Source of the DNA: Streptomyces sp. NRRL S-118
Lineage (GTDB): Bacteria > Actinomycetota > Actinomycetes > Streptomycetales > Streptomycetaceae
Direction of reading: 5' to 3'
Assembly (NCBI RefSeq): GCF_000716335.1
Contig: NZ_KL591003.1
Coordinates: 256,769 to 300,106, forward strand
DNA length: 43,338 nucleotides
The translations under genes and the position numbers were made by a program. Positions 8,121-16,407 of this stretch are shown piece after piece. The notes under the pieces are model-generated. The model searched no databases and had not been told where the DNA came from. It saw only the letters and a list, made by a program, of their open reading frames with translations. Position 1 is the stretch's first letter; the number at the start of each line of letters is the position of its first letter.

Positions 8121-9440
8121 ATGAACAACCCTGCCCCCGAGCAGCCCGCCGAGCTCGTCGCCCGGCTGCGTGCCACCTTCCGCGCCGGGAGGACCAAGCC
8201 CGTGGCCTGGCGCACCGAGCAACTGCACCGGATGCGTACCCTGCTCACCGAGCAGGGGGAGACATTCGCCGAGGCGCTCCACGCCGACTTGACGAAGAGC
8301 TCCACCGAGGCGTACCGCACGGAGATCGACTTCGTCATACGCGAGATCGACCACACCTTGGAGCATCTCGACGGGTGGCTGCGCCCCGAACCGGCCCCCA
8401 TCCCCGCGTTCATCGGCGAGGCGAGTGCCTGGACGCAGTACGACCCCCTGGGGGTCGTACTGGTCATCGCCCCCTGGAACTACCCGGCGCAGCTGCTGCT
8501 TGCCCCGGTGGTCGGTGCCCTGGCCGCGGGCAACGCGGTGGTCGCCAAGCCCAGCGAACTGGCCCCGGCCACCTCCGCCGCACTCGCCCGCCTCGTGCCG
8601 CGGTACCTCGACACGGACGCGGTGGCCGTGGTCGAAGGCGGGGTCCCGGAGACCTCTGCCCTGCTCGAGCAGCGTTTCGACCACATCCTCTACACCGGCA
8701 ACGGCACGGTCGGCCGCATCGTGATGGCCGCGGCCGCCCGGCACCTCACGCCCGTCACCCTCGAACTGGGCGGCAAGTCACCGGTGTTCGTGGACCGGGG
8801 CACCGACCTGGGCACCGTCGCTGCCCGCCTCGCGGCCGGGAAGTTCCTCAACGCCGGGCAGACCTGCGTCGCGCCCGACTACGTCCTCACCGACCCCGAG
8901 ACCGCGCGCGCTCTGGAAGCCGCCCTGGCCAAGGCCATCGAAGGGCTGTACGGGCCCGACCCCATCGCCTCCCCGGAGTACGGCCGTATCGTCAACGAAC
9001 GTCACTTCGACCGGCTGACCGCTCTCCTCGGCTCCGGCCGTCGGGCCACCGGCGGCGTGCACGACCGCGGGACGAGGTACATCGCGCCGACCGTCCTGGC
9101 CGAGGTGTCACCGGACGCACCCGTCATGCAGGAGGAGATCTTCGGCCCGATCCTCCCGATCGTCGAAGTGGCCGGGCTCGACGAGGCCATCGACTTCATC
9201 AACGACCGCGACAAGCCGCTCGCCCTGTACGCGTTCACCGAATCGGACGCCACCCGGGAGCGGCTCGCCGCCGAAACGTCCTCCGGCGGTCTCGGGTTCG
9301 GCCTGCCGCTGGCCCATCTCACCATTTCCGACCTGCCCTTCGGGGGCGTCGGGGAGAGCGGCATGGGAAGCTACCACGGCCGCTACTCCATCGAGACCTT
9401 CAGCCACCGCAAGGCCGTCCTCGCCAAGCCACTCGGCTGA
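8121..9440 (+). CDS. Aldehyde dehydrogenase, class-3 type, NAD(P)-dependent
   Basis: A 439-residue aldehyde dehydrogenase that oxidises aldehydes to carboxylates. It is shorter than the 480-500 residues of classical ALDHs and matches class-3/fatty-aldehyde types. Key residues are APWNYP (117-122), the general base Glu215 in LELGGKS, and catalytic Cys249 in NAGQTCVAP; EEIFGPILP follows near the end. There is no C-terminal membrane tail. The ATG at 8121 follows GAGGGAACC; the long in-frame extension upstream is shadow sequence. It completes the pump-reductase-DJ-1-ALDH set. The operon could convert an enal to a saturated aldehyde, then to an acid for export. Confidence 0.93.
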   Translation: MNNPAPEQPAELVARLRATFRAGRTKPVAWRTEQLHRMRTLLTEQGETFAEALHADLTKSSTEAYRTEIDFVIREIDHTLEHLDGWLRPEPAPIPAFIGEASAWTQYDPLGVVLVIAPWNYPAQLLLAPVVGALAAGNAVVAKPSELAPATSAALARLVPRYLDTDAVAVVEGGVPETSALLEQRFDHILYTGNGTVGRIVMAAAARHLTPVTLELGGKSPVFVDRGTDLGTVAARLAAGKFLNAGQTCVAPDYVLTDPETARALEAALAKAIEGLYGPDPIASPEYGRIVNERHFDRLTALLGSGRRATGGVHDRGTRYIAPTVLAEVSPDAPVMQEEIFGPILPIVEVAGLDEAIDFINDRDKPLALYAFTESDATRERLAAETSSGGLGFGLPLAHLTISDLPFGGVGESGMGSYHGRYSIETFSHRKAVLAKPLG

Positions 9441-9481
9441 TCCTCCCAGCCGTGCTGAACGCGGCGGAGAGACACTCCGCC

Positions 9482-9787
9482 ATGAGCACTCTCCCCACCA
9501 CCGGCCGCGAATGCCACCTGGTCGCCCGCCCGAACGGTGTGCCCCGGCCGCAGGACTTCGCCCTGCGCGAGGTTCCCGTCGCCGAGCCCGGCCCCGGTCG
9601 GATCCTCGTACGGAACCTGCACCTGTCGGTCTGGATCCGCGACGGGGTGCTCCACCAGGAGGAGACCGCCGTGGAAGGCATCGGGAACGACGTCGAGGCA
9701 TTCCTCGGCATGCTCCGAGGCGGCAGCACCGGCAAGATGATCCTCACCCTTCCGGCACGGGCCGCAGCCGACGACCGACCATCGTGA
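9482..9787 (+). pseudogene. MDR reductase (CurA/YfmJ-like) reduced to its two ends by an in-frame internal deletion
   Basis: The 101-codon frame starts ATG at 9482 with the N-terminus of an NADP-dependent MDR reductase (CHLVARPNGVP...DFALREVPV...ILVRNLHLSV). It then jumps to the family's C-terminal signature (WIRDGVLHQEETAVEGIGND, then AFLGMLRGGSTGKM). In full-length relatives of about 330-340 residues, LHxSVDPYMRGRM and the whole Rossmann domain separate these pieces. Some 230 residues, including all NADP-binding sequence, are missing. The reading frame stays open, so a short protein could be made, but it cannot be an oxidoreductase. It sits 41 bases behind the ALDH gene and was probably the last enzyme of the operon. 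Confidence 0.75.
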
Positions 9788-9805
9788 GGGAGGCGAGAAA
9801 GTGAG

Positions 9806-9826
9806 GCACCCGGCGGTGCCGGGTGC
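9806..9826. terminator. Hairpin terminator between the electrophile operon and tetR
   Basis: GCACCCGGC and GCCGGGTGC pair perfectly (9 bp) around a GGT loop, midway between two convergent genes. There is no U-tract, which is common for Streptomyces terminators, so it may act in both directions. Confidence 0.65.
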
Positions 9827-9853
9827 TGTGAGGCAGACGGTCCAGCCGCCCGA

Positions 9854-10546
9854 TCAGCGGTGGCCGGGGAACCGGAGGGCGTTCGCCCAGAGGCGGGTGA
9901 CCGCGGACACGAGCTCGTCGAAGTCCACAGGCGTGCCTCCTTCCTGCTGTTCGCCGATCACGAAGGCGTTGTAGGCCATGACGCTGACCATGCCCGACAG
10001 CGCGCGTGAGGCCATCATCGGATCCACATCACGGTCTGCGACGCCCCGCGCCTGCAGGTCGGCGATGCCGCGGGCATTGCGGCGGATGAAGGCGTCGGCG
10101 CGCCGGCTCCGGAACTCGCGGAACTCCGGCTCCACCTGAGCGACCTGCTCGAGCAGGCCCATCAGCTTCGCGTTCCTTTTGTATGCCTCGAGATAGGCGC
10201 GATTGCTCGCCTCGAGGACCGCATAGGGATCGTCGGTGCCCTGCACCCGGCGCATGCCGGGGTGCAGCATGTCCTCCTGCGCCTCCAGGAGGACGGCGGC
10301 CAGTACCTCTTCCTTGCTGGCGAAATAGGTGTAGAAGGATCCCGCCGCGCACTGGGCCTCTTTGGTGATGTCGGTCAGCCGGGTGTCGAGGTAGCCGTCC
10401 CGTTCGAACACCTTCCGCGCGGCTTTCACCAGAGCGGCCCGTGTCCGCGCTCCGCGCTTTGTCGCAGGCGGCTCACGGAGCTGTGAGAGGGGCGCCATGG
10501 GCGGTGCCTTCTCGCCGTCGGTCTCCTCGGGCGCGGTGGTCTCCAT
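9854..10546 (-). CDS. TetR-family transcriptional regulator
   Basis: A 230-residue TetR regulator. The N-terminal HTH is YLDTRLTDITKEAQ...GSFYTYFASKEEVLAAVL (about 52-87), and the all-helical C-terminal ligand domain is divergent, as usual. The frame is open for another 74 codons upstream, but those encode the tail of an acyl-CoA ligase, so I place the start at ATG 10546; ATGs at 10573 and 10579 are alternatives and none has a clear Shine-Dalgarno. It lies downstream of thiolase and HAD genes pointing the same way, in a lipid-degradation neighbourhood. It is a candidate binder of the TACCGACCAGTWGGTA sites upstream of the hydrolase and MDR genes, although no such site was found before its own start. 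Confidence 0.85.
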   Translation of the reverse strand: METTAPEETDGEKAPPMAPLSQLREPPATKRGARTRAALVKAARKVFERDGYLDTRLTDITKEAQCAAGSFYTYFASKEEVLAAVLLEAQEDMLHPGMRRVQGTDDPYAVLEASNRAYLEAYKRNAKLMGLLEQVAQVEPEFREFRSRRADAFIRRNARGIADLQARGVADRDVDPMMASRALSGMVSVMAYNAFVIGEQQEGGTPVDFDELVSAVTRLWANALRFPGHR

Positions 10547-10641
10547 CCCGGGAACTTTACTTGAATCCGACATCACCATCACAAACCCGCACGGCTGCTC
10601 AGTGGCGGCGGGCGGCGACATCCGCCGGCGCCGTGGCGCGG

Positions 10642-10878
10642 GTCGGAGCGGTACGTCGACGGACCGCTCGAGGACCTTCCCGGTCGGGCCCTCGGGCGGC
10701 GCGTCGACGAACCGGACGATGCGCGGGATCTTGCATGCGGACAGCCGCTCCCGTGCCCGGCTCGACACCTCGGCCGCACCGAGCTGCGAACCGGGGCCGG
10801 GCGGCGATCAGCGCGGCGACCTCCTCGCCGTAGCGCTCGTCCGGGACACCCTGCGGCCGGACGACCTGCCTCACCGCG
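10642..10878 (-). pseudogene. C-terminal remnant of an acyl-CoA synthetase (AMP-forming), frameshifted
   Basis: On the minus strand one frame reads GVPDERYGEEVAALIAAR. After a one-base shift near 10803, another reads RERLSACKIPRIVRFVDA and GPTGKVLERSV. Both are hallmark C-terminal-domain segments of long-chain-fatty-acid-CoA ligases, whose tail has the catalytic Lys in GPTGKxLxR (here GPTGKVLER). The large N-terminal adenylation domain is absent; the upstream flank goes straight into the HAD gene's stop at 10896. The second frame runs without a stop into tetR. The ligase would have fed acyl-CoA to the neighbouring thiolase pathway. Confidence 0.8.
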
Positions 10879-10895
10879 CCCGGTCGGCCGATCGG

Positions 10896-11534
10896 TCAGG
10901 CGGTGATCCCGAAGTGTTCGGCGAGCCGGCGGCGGGTGTCGGCAGCGCTGGTGTGCAGGACGCCCCCGATTCCGAGCCGTGCCGCTCCGTCGAGGTTCTG
11001 CTGCAGATCATCGATCATGACTGCCTCCTCCGGATCGATGCCGAGGCGTTCACACGCGATCGCGTAGATCCGCCGGGAGGGCTTGCGGATCCCGACCTCG
11101 GCGGAGATGACGATCACATCGGCCACAGCGGCGATGTCGACGCCGTCGTAGGTTCCGGTACCGAACGAATTGGACACGAGCGCAACGGGATGGCCGACGG
11201 CCCGGAGATCACCGAGCAGCGCGAGCATGTCCCGGTCGATCGATATGCCCGCCTGCATCCGGGCCGTGAGCCCCTCGGCGGATACGTCCGCGCCATGGAC
11301 GCGGAGACGTTCGGCGAATCCTCGCTCGAAGGCTTCGGTGTCGATACGGCCGCACTCGTGGTCCGCCAGGAGGGTGCGTGACGGCTGGTCCCGGCGGAGG
11401 AGTTCCAGCGGAAGGTCCGGGTCGCCGCCGAGCGAGGCCCCGAAGTCGGTGAAAGCCCGCAACACACTCGAGGTGATGACACCGCCGAAGTCCACCAGGA
11501 CCGCGCTTCGCGCCTTTTCCGTCACCCCCGGCAC
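10896..11534 (-). CDS. HAD-superfamily hydrolase, epoxide-hydrolase-N-domain/ACAD10-like
   Basis: A 212-residue HAD phosphatase-fold protein. Motif I is LVDFGGVI with nucleophile Asp15 but Gly where classical HADs have the second Asp, as in the N-terminal domains of soluble epoxide hydrolase and ACAD10. Motif II is LVSNS, motif III the Lys of IRKPSRRIY, and motif IV MIDD. The substrate is unknown; relatives often accompany acyl-CoA metabolism. It begins immediately behind the thiolase stop (GTG 11534, or GTG 11525, which lacks only three residues), so the two are co-translated. The same operon probably continued into the now-broken acyl-CoA ligase. Confidence 0.85.
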   Translation of the reverse strand: MPGVTEKARSAVLVDFGGVITSSVLRAFTDFGASLGGDPDLPLELLRRDQPSRTLLADHECGRIDTEAFERGFAERLRVHGADVSAEGLTARMQAGISIDRDMLALLGDLRAVGHPVALVSNSFGTGTYDGVDIAAVADVIVISAEVGIRKPSRRIYAIACERLGIDPEEAVMIDDLQQNLDGAARLGIGGVLHTSAADTRRRLAEHFGITA

Positions 11535-11535
11535 C

Positions 11536-12735
11536 TCAGGCGACCTCGAACAGCCCGGCTGCGCCCATGCCGCCGCCGATGCACATCGAGATCACCACGT
11601 ACCGGACGCCTCGGCGCTTGCCCTCGATGAGGGCGTGCCCCACCAGGCGGGCACCGGTCATGCCGTATGGATGACCGACCGAGATGGCGCCGCCATCGAC
11701 GTTGAACCGCTCCGGGTCGATGTGCAGTTCGTCCCGGCAGTACAGCGCCTGGGAAGCGAATGCCTCGTTGAGCTCCCACAGGCCGATGTCGTCGATGGTG
11801 AGGTCGTGCTGCTTCAGCAGCTTGGGGATGGCGAACACCGGACCGATGCCCATCTCGTCCGGCCCACAACCGGCAACGGTCATACCCCGGTAGACGCCCA
11901 GCGGTTCCAGTCCGCGGCGCTCGGCCTCCTTCGACTCCATCAGCACCGATGCCGAAGCCCCGTCGGACAACTGCGAGGAGTTGCCGGCCGTGACGGTGGA
12001 ATGCGCGCTGACCTGACCGTCGGGCAGCACCGGCGCCAACCCGGCCAGGCCTTCGAGCGTCGTCGACGCGCGGTTGCCCTCGTCCCGGGTCAGGGTGACC
12101 TCCTCGTCCCGCACGCATCCGGACCGTTTGTCGAGAACCTTCCTGACACTGGGAAGCGCGACGATCTCCTGGTCGAACCGGCCGGCCTCCTGCGCCGCCG
12201 CGGTGCGCTGCTGTGACACCAGCGCGAACTCGTCCTGGCGTTCGCGGCTCACGCCGTAGCGTTCGGCGACGACCTCAGCCGTGTGCAGCATCGGCATGTA
12301 GATGCTCGGCTTGTGCTCGACCAGCCAGGGATCCTCCATGCGGTGGGTGTTCATGTGGTCGTTCTGCACCAGGGAGATCGACTCGACACCGCCGCCGACA
12401 GCGACCTGCATGCCGTCCGCGACTATCTGCTTGGCGGCCGTCGCAATGGCCATCAGGCCCGACGAGCACTGCCGGTCGATCGACATCCCCGACACGGTGT
12501 CCGGGAGTCCGGCACGCAGAACGGCCTGTCGCGCGACATTGACAGCGGTGGATCCCTGCTGCACGGCACAGCCGAAGATCACATCCTCGACCTCACCTCC
12601 CTCGAGCCCGGCGCGCTGCACGGCGTGCGACAGGGCATGGGCGGCAAGTTCCTGCGCCTGGGTGTCGTTGAACGCGCCGCGGTAAGCCTTTCCGATCGGC
12701 GTTCGGGCCGTCGAAACGATGACTGCTTCCCTCAT
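11536..12735 (-). CDS. Acetyl-CoA C-acyltransferase (thiolase)
   Basis: A 399-residue thiolase that cleaves 3-ketoacyl-CoA to acetyl-CoA in beta-oxidation or runs in reverse. Nucleophile Cys90 is in [15 protein letters not shown], His355 in [14 protein letters not shown] and Cys385 in [12 protein letters not shown] complete the catalytic set. The length is standard. ATG at 12735 begins [17 protein letters not shown], the normal family start; the much longer open frame upstream is antisense to the neighbouring hydrolase. A strong leftward promoter, TTGAAC-N17-TATAAC (12966-12938), lies about 200 bases upstream. It heads an operon with the HAD gene. FadA-like degradative use is more likely than biosynthesis, given the ligase remnant. 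Confidence 0.93.
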   Translation of the reverse strand: MREAVIVSTARTPIGKAYRGAFNDTQAQELAAHALSHAVQRAGLEGGEVEDVIFGCAVQQGSTAVNVARQAVLRAGLPDTVSGMSIDRQCSSGLMAIATAAKQIVADGMQVAVGGGVESISLVQNDHMNTHRMEDPWLVEHKPSIYMPMLHTAEVVAERYGVSRERQDEFALVSQQRTAAAQEAGRFDQEIVALPSVRKVLDKRSGCVRDEEVTLTRDEGNRASTTLEGLAGLAPVLPDGQVSAHSTVTAGNSSQLSDGASASVLMESKEAERRGLEPLGVYRGMTVAGCGPDEMGIGPVFAIPKLLKQHDLTIDDIGLWELNEAFASQALYCRDELHIDPERFNVDGGAISVGHPYGMTGARLVGHALIEGKRRGVRYVVISMCIGGGMGAAGLFEVA

Positions 12736-12937
12736 GTCGCCTCGGTGCTTCCTCTTGGTTCGGTTCGTCCGTGAGCTCCATGAGCCGGGGATCCGAGCTC
12801 CGTGGGCCGGGGATCGATGTCGGTGGGCGGGGCCTGACGCCAACTGTGGTGCGAAAAGAGCTGGTTGACCGTCTCCTCGGGCGACCGGTGACAACGAGCC
12901 ATGGCCACAGCGGGGACGGGAGTCGACCTCCCGACTC

Positions 12938-12966
12938 GTTATAGTTGAATTCGGCGTCAAGTTCAA
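12938..12966 (-). promoter_or_regulatory. Thiolase promoter TTGAAC-N17-TATAAC, embedded in a dyad
   Basis: Reading leftward, TTGAAC (12966-12961) and TATAAC (12943-12938) are 17 bases apart, a near-consensus vegetative promoter that is strong for Streptomyces. GTTGAA (12944-12949) and TTCAAC (12962-12967) form a 6-bp dyad with a 12-base centre that spans the spacer and -35 box, a typical place for repression. Confidence 0.65.
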
Positions 12967-12975
12967 CCACGGGCC

Positions 12976-13005
12976 TTGACAGCCCCTTCCACCTACCTGA
13001 AGGCT
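12976..13005 (+). promoter_or_regulatory. Candidate hydrolase promoter TTGACA-N18-AAGGCT
   Basis: A perfect -35 TTGACA (12976-12981) is followed after 18 bases by AAGGCT (13000-13005), a weak -10. The 16-bp dyad at 13005-13020 would overlap the -10 edge and transcription start, as expected for repressor control. Confidence 0.45.
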
Positions 13006-13020
13006 ACCGACCAGTTGGTA
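13005..13020. promoter_or_regulatory. TetR-type operator TACCGACCAGTTGGTA, copy 1
   Basis: An imperfect 16-bp palindrome (outer TACC...GGTA, inner AC...GT) ending 15 bases before the hydrolase GTG. A second copy differing at one base lies at 18220-18235. The core resembles operators reported for TetR-family fatty-acid-degradation regulators, such as Thermus PfmR (TACCGACC...GGT). Confidence 0.7.
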
Positions 13021-13035
13021 TGGGGAGGTGGGATC

Positions 13036-13875
13036 GTGACCCGACTGAGCATCCCCACGGGTGCGGGCAGGTTCGAGGCGATCGCGGCGGGTCCGCCCGA
13101 CGGCCGCCCGGTGCTGCTGCTGCACGGCTTCCCGCAGACGGGGCTGGTGTGGCAACGGCAGATCGCGGCGCTGGCAGCGCACGGCTACCGCGTGGTGGCA
13201 CCCGACCAGCGTGGGTACTCCCCCGGCGTCCGCCCCCGGCGACCCGAGGACTATCGCATCGGCCTCCTCGTCGACGACGTGGTCGCGATCACCGAGCAAC
13301 TGGGCTGGGCGGCGTTCGATCTGGTCGGCCATGACTGGGGAGGCGCGGTGGCCTGGTGGACCGCGCACGCCCACCCCGCCCGCGTACGCACCCTGGCGGT
13401 TGTCTCGACCCCGCACCCCGGCGCTCTGGCCACCACCCTGCGCACCGACCAGGACCAGCGCACACGCTCCCGCTACATGATCGACTGGCGCGAGACACCC
13501 GCGACCGAGAAGCGCATGCTCGCCCACGATGCCCAAGAGCTTCGCGGGTTCTACGCCGGAAAAGTCCCGCCGGACAGTGCGGACGCCTACGTGCGCCACC
13601 TGTCCCAGCAGGGCGCTCTCACCGCGGCGCTGAACTGGTACCGGGCCGGCCGTCCCGACGGAGCGATCGGCGCCATCGCCGTGCCGACGCTGTACGTCTG
13701 GAGCACGGAGGACAGCGCGTTCGGCCCGGCAGCGGCACAGGAGACCGGGCGGTGGGTCGATGGGCCGTACCGGTTCGAGACCCTGCAGGGCGTCAGCCAC
13801 TGGGTCCCCGAGGAGGCGCCCGAAACGCTGAGCCGCCTGTTGCTCGAACACCTGCGAGCGCACGGCGAGTACTGA
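13036..13875 (+). CDS. Alpha/beta-hydrolase, epoxide hydrolase / haloalkane-dehalogenase type
   Basis: A 279-residue hydrolase. The oxyanion motif LLLHGFPQ (27-34) and nucleophile Asp100 in [12 protein letters not shown] place it with epoxide hydrolases and haloalkane dehalogenases, since esterases have Ser there. His255 in [12 protein letters not shown] is the base, with STEDSAFG near the acid position. I start it at GTG 13036, behind GGAGG; an upstream in-frame TTG at 12976 is inside the promoter. Directly upstream is the TACCGACCAGTTGGTA site. It is followed after 80 bases by an SCO6745-family gene. In the lipid-catabolism context it may open epoxides of fatty or terpenoid acids; the substrate is not decidable. 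Confidence 0.88.
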   Translation: MTRLSIPTGAGRFEAIAAGPPDGRPVLLLHGFPQTGLVWQRQIAALAAHGYRVVAPDQRGYSPGVRPRRPEDYRIGLLVDDVVAITEQLGWAAFDLVGHDWGGAVAWWTAHAHPARVRTLAVVSTPHPGALATTLRTDQDQRTRSRYMIDWRETPATEKRMLAHDAQELRGFYAGKVPPDSADAYVRHLSQQGALTAALNWYRAGRPDGAIGAIAVPTLYVWSTEDSAFGPAAAQETGRWVDGPYRFETLQGVSHWVPEEAPETLSRLLLEHLRAHGEY

Positions 13876-13955
13876 ACCGGCCGACGAATGCCCCGCTCGG
13901 CGAACACCCCGTTCTCCGGATACCCCGCTCGTCGACTCTCCGAAGAGGTGACCCC

Positions 13956-14795
13956 GTGAACACAGCACGCGCGGCCTGGCGCCGCCTCGAGCCCGTACAC
14001 GCCATGATCTACTTCGCCCCCGAAGCACGGCGACGGTACGCGGCCCTCGGACTGAGCGGACACGCCGGGTACTTCACCTCCCGGAGCGCCGCGTTCGGCC
14101 GGGCATCCGCCGAGCTGGTCATTTCGACCTTCTACAACTTCAACCCTCGTCTCGTACGGCGGGCGGTCGACGGAGCCTGGGACGCAACGACGCCGCAGCA
14201 GGTGTTGGACGCGCGGTACGCCGCGGCAGGCGAAGCCCTGCGGCGTGCGGGAATCCACGAGCTGCCCGCCTTGCACGAAGTCCTGGCGCTGACCCGCCGG
14301 GCCGCCGAGGCGGCCTGCGACCACGCGCAGGGCCGCCCGCTGTTCGCCGCGCATGCCGCCCTGCCCTGGCCGGAGGAGCCGGTGCTGCAGCTGTGGCATG
14401 CCCAGACACTGCTCCGGGAGTTCCGTGGAGACGGCCATGTCGCGTGCCTGCTGAGCGAGGGCGTCGGGGGCTTGGAGGCCCTGGTTCTGCACGCCGCGAC
14501 CGGTGAGGTTCCCGTCGCCTTCCTCAAGGCGAGCCGCGCATGGCCCGAGGAGGAGTGGGTCGGCACCCAGCAGCGCCTACGCGAGCGCGGTCTCCTCGAC
14601 GGCGACTCCCTCAGCCCGGAAGGCGTCCTCCTGCGCCGGCACATCGAGGACCGCACCGACCGTCTGGCCCTTCCCGCCTACGCCACCCTGGGTGACGCCG
14701 GTTGTGAGCGTCTCGCCGAACTCGCCAGCCCCTTCGGCCACGCGGTCGTCAACGCCGGCCTTCTCGATCCGGGCTCCGCCGGGGCCCGCTCGTAG
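13956..14795 (+). CDS. SCO6745/SalK-family protein
   Basis: A 279-residue protein of the all-helical SCO6745 (SalK-like) family, common in actinomycetes. The N-terminus [20 protein letters not shown] with [11 protein letters not shown] and FYNFNP is diagnostic; later segments include [16 protein letters not shown] and the HTH-like tail [16 protein letters not shown]. Its biochemical role is unknown: some members were annotated as salicylate- or lantibiotic-linked regulators, without firm proof. The start is GTG 13956, preceded by GAAGAGG. It follows the epoxide-hydrolase-type gene and is probably in one transcript with it. No signal peptide or membrane helix is seen. Confidence 0.85.
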   Translation: MNTARAAWRRLEPVHAMIYFAPEARRRYAALGLSGHAGYFTSRSAAFGRASAELVISTFYNFNPRLVRRAVDGAWDATTPQQVLDARYAAAGEALRRAGIHELPALHEVLALTRRAAEAACDHAQGRPLFAAHAALPWPEEPVLQLWHAQTLLREFRGDGHVACLLSEGVGGLEALVLHAATGEVPVAFLKASRAWPEEEWVGTQQRLRERGLLDGDSLSPEGVLLRRHIEDRTDRLALPAYATLGDAGCERLAELASPFGHAVVNAGLLDPGSAGARS

Positions 14796-15101
14796 TGACC
14801 GGGCCCTTGTCCCCTCCGCCTCCTGCTTCATCCGCTGGAACCAATGGCCATGCCCTGAGTCATCGAGGTCGGCGCGGAACCAGCCGGGTCGGTGGCCGAC
14901 TTCGCAGGGCGCCCTCTTGAGCCAACGGCACCGGATCAAAGAAAAGGGGCAGTGCGGCGTACCGGAGGCAGTAGGTGTTCGCGGACGCGGCAACCCATGG
15001 CCCCTCCGTCGCTTCGACCGGAAGCGGTTACGGCATCCGCCCGGTGAAAGTCACCTCGCGTTGCGTCCGCGTCCTCGTCCTCGGCACACACCCGTCGGGC
15101 C
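14796..15101. other. Intergenic stretch without a gene
   Basis: 306 bases between convergent genes. The short frames have no start context or family motif, and no strong hairpin is visible. AAAGAAAAGGGGCAG near 14938 is an unusual A-rich patch for this DNA. Nothing else can be supported. Confidence 0.5.
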
Positions 15102-15899
15102 TCAAAAGGCGGAGTTGGCGAACCAGTGAGCCAGCAGGTGCTCGTCCCCCTCGTGAGCGAGGGCCTCTGCCTCGTACGGCAGGCGGCCGTAAACGAGCAG
15201 GAGCAGGTCGGCCGCGGTTCCCCGGACGGTCGCGTCAGCGGTGTCCGCGGACGGACGGGACGTGTCCAGTCCGAAGCCGTCGGGCCGCAGGCGAACGAGC
15301 CAGGCGTCGTCTCCGTCGGTCGTGCGGAAGCGGATGGTCCTGTCGGGGCCGCGCAGGTCGGCCACCTTGGGGGCGAAGGAGGTGGCGAAGGGCAGGTTCA
15401 CGAGGAACTCGTCGATCCCGTCGACGGCGACCGGACGGTCGATGACGGGCCGGAGGCCGAGTGCCAGCTCGGCATCGGCCCGGTGCAGCAGCGTCTCGAA
15501 GAGCATGCGGCGTACCCAGAAGCGGGCGTGCTGGTCGACGCCCCACGCCCACATCGCAAGGTCCGGGTCGGTGACTGCGAAGGCGTCCGCGGCCACCGTC
15601 GCGCTCTCGGCCAGCCAGTCGGCGTATCCGTCCTCCTGCTCGGGGAGTCGCAGGTTCACCTCACGTGTGCGCGGGGGTTCTTGGATGCGCGCCCGCAGCA
15701 GGGCCGAGAACCATCGCTGGACACTGCCTGTGTGCTTGACCAGGTCGGCGAGCGTCCAGCCGGGGCAGCTGGGCACCGCGGTAGCCAGGTCGGCGTCCCT
15801 GACCGCTGCGACGAACCGGGCGGTCTCCGCCGCGATCGCCGTGCGGTGATCGACCCGGGCGACACCGGATGCGGGATCGGCGTGGTCGGACGTGGTCAT
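15102..15899 (-). CDS. Maleylpyruvate isomerase-type mycothiol-dependent protein (DinB fold)
   Basis: A 265-residue member of the actinobacterial TIGR03083/MIP family. The N-terminal four-helix DinB-like domain has VPSCPGWTLADLVKHTG and, later, WGVDQHARFWVRRMLFETLLHR-type sequence, whose histidines form the metal site. A C-terminal SCP2-like domain covers DATVRGTAADLLLLVYGR. Such proteins use mycothiol as cofactor or nucleophile; only some are true maleylpyruvate isomerases, so the substrate is unknown. The start is ATG 15899; the open frame continues upstream without coding character. It stands alone between two gaps of more than 300 bases. A detoxifying S-transferase role would fit the neighbouring oxidoreductases. 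Confidence 0.87.
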   Translation of the reverse strand: MTTSDHADPASGVARVDHRTAIAAETARFVAAVRDADLATAVPSCPGWTLADLVKHTGSVQRWFSALLRARIQEPPRTREVNLRLPEQEDGYADWLAESATVAADAFAVTDPDLAMWAWGVDQHARFWVRRMLFETLLHRADAELALGLRPVIDRPVAVDGIDEFLVNLPFATSFAPKVADLRGPDRTIRFRTTDGDDAWLVRLRPDGFGLDTSRPSADTADATVRGTAADLLLLVYGRLPYEAEALAHEGDEHLLAHWFANSAF

Positions 15900-16407
15900 C
15901 GTGACATGCCTTTCGATGAAGCTGTGGGTGAGCCGGACGGCTGGTCGAGGACGGATCGCGGCCTTCCTCGGGACGAGCGTACGAGGCACGTGCGCCGACC
16001 TGATCCCCACGAGGCAGCGCCGACCACCAGGCCGGATGCCACCCCGGCTATCGTTCGGCTCATCGTGAACCGGCTGTCCTGTGGCAATGCGGGCATGGCC
16101 TCCGGAAGCGGGAACGTCCGCGTCGGCAGCGAATGATCACCGAACTGCCGACGGCGGACTCGACGAGCAGAAGCAGAGCCAGGGCACCCACGCCCACGGG
16201 AGCGCGACTGCACCGCGCAGCCCGCTGCCGCGCGAATCCGGGGTCGCCTGCCGGAGGTCGGCCCACCGGGCCGCTCGGAGCAGCCGGGCTCGGCCGGACG
16301 GTCCGCTGCCCCGCCGTGTACGGATTCGGCTCGGCCGCCGATGCCGCGACCACCGCCGGGCAGTGACACCGGCAGCCCGTGACGGACACGGACTGCCGTG
16401 AGCCTTG
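15900..16407. other. 508-base gap with a possible membrane-protein scrap
   Basis: No intact gene. On the minus strand around 16140-16215 a frame reads APVGVGALALLLLVESAVG, a hydrophobic run like a transporter helix, but it has no continuing homology, start or ribosome-binding site. The rest is unremarkable GC-rich sequence. It may be the residue of a deleted MFS gene; evidence is thin. Confidence 0.4.

Larger units (their letters stand above)
12736..13035. other. Divergent control region between thiolase and epoxide-hydrolase genes
   Basis: A 300-base gap holding back-to-back promoters and two dyads (entered separately). The roughly 195-base thiolase leader (12736-12931) shows no gene; a minus-strand frame there is open but has no recognisable start or family. 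GGATCC/GAGCTC-type words repeat loosely in CCCGG-CCCACGGAGCTC around 12780-12815. Confidence 0.6.

Noticed and set aside
12736..14028. The 5' extension of the thiolase frame to 830 codons
   Set aside because: The added part lies antisense to the hydrolase and across the mapped dyads and promoters; the family start [17 protein letters not shown] is at 12735.
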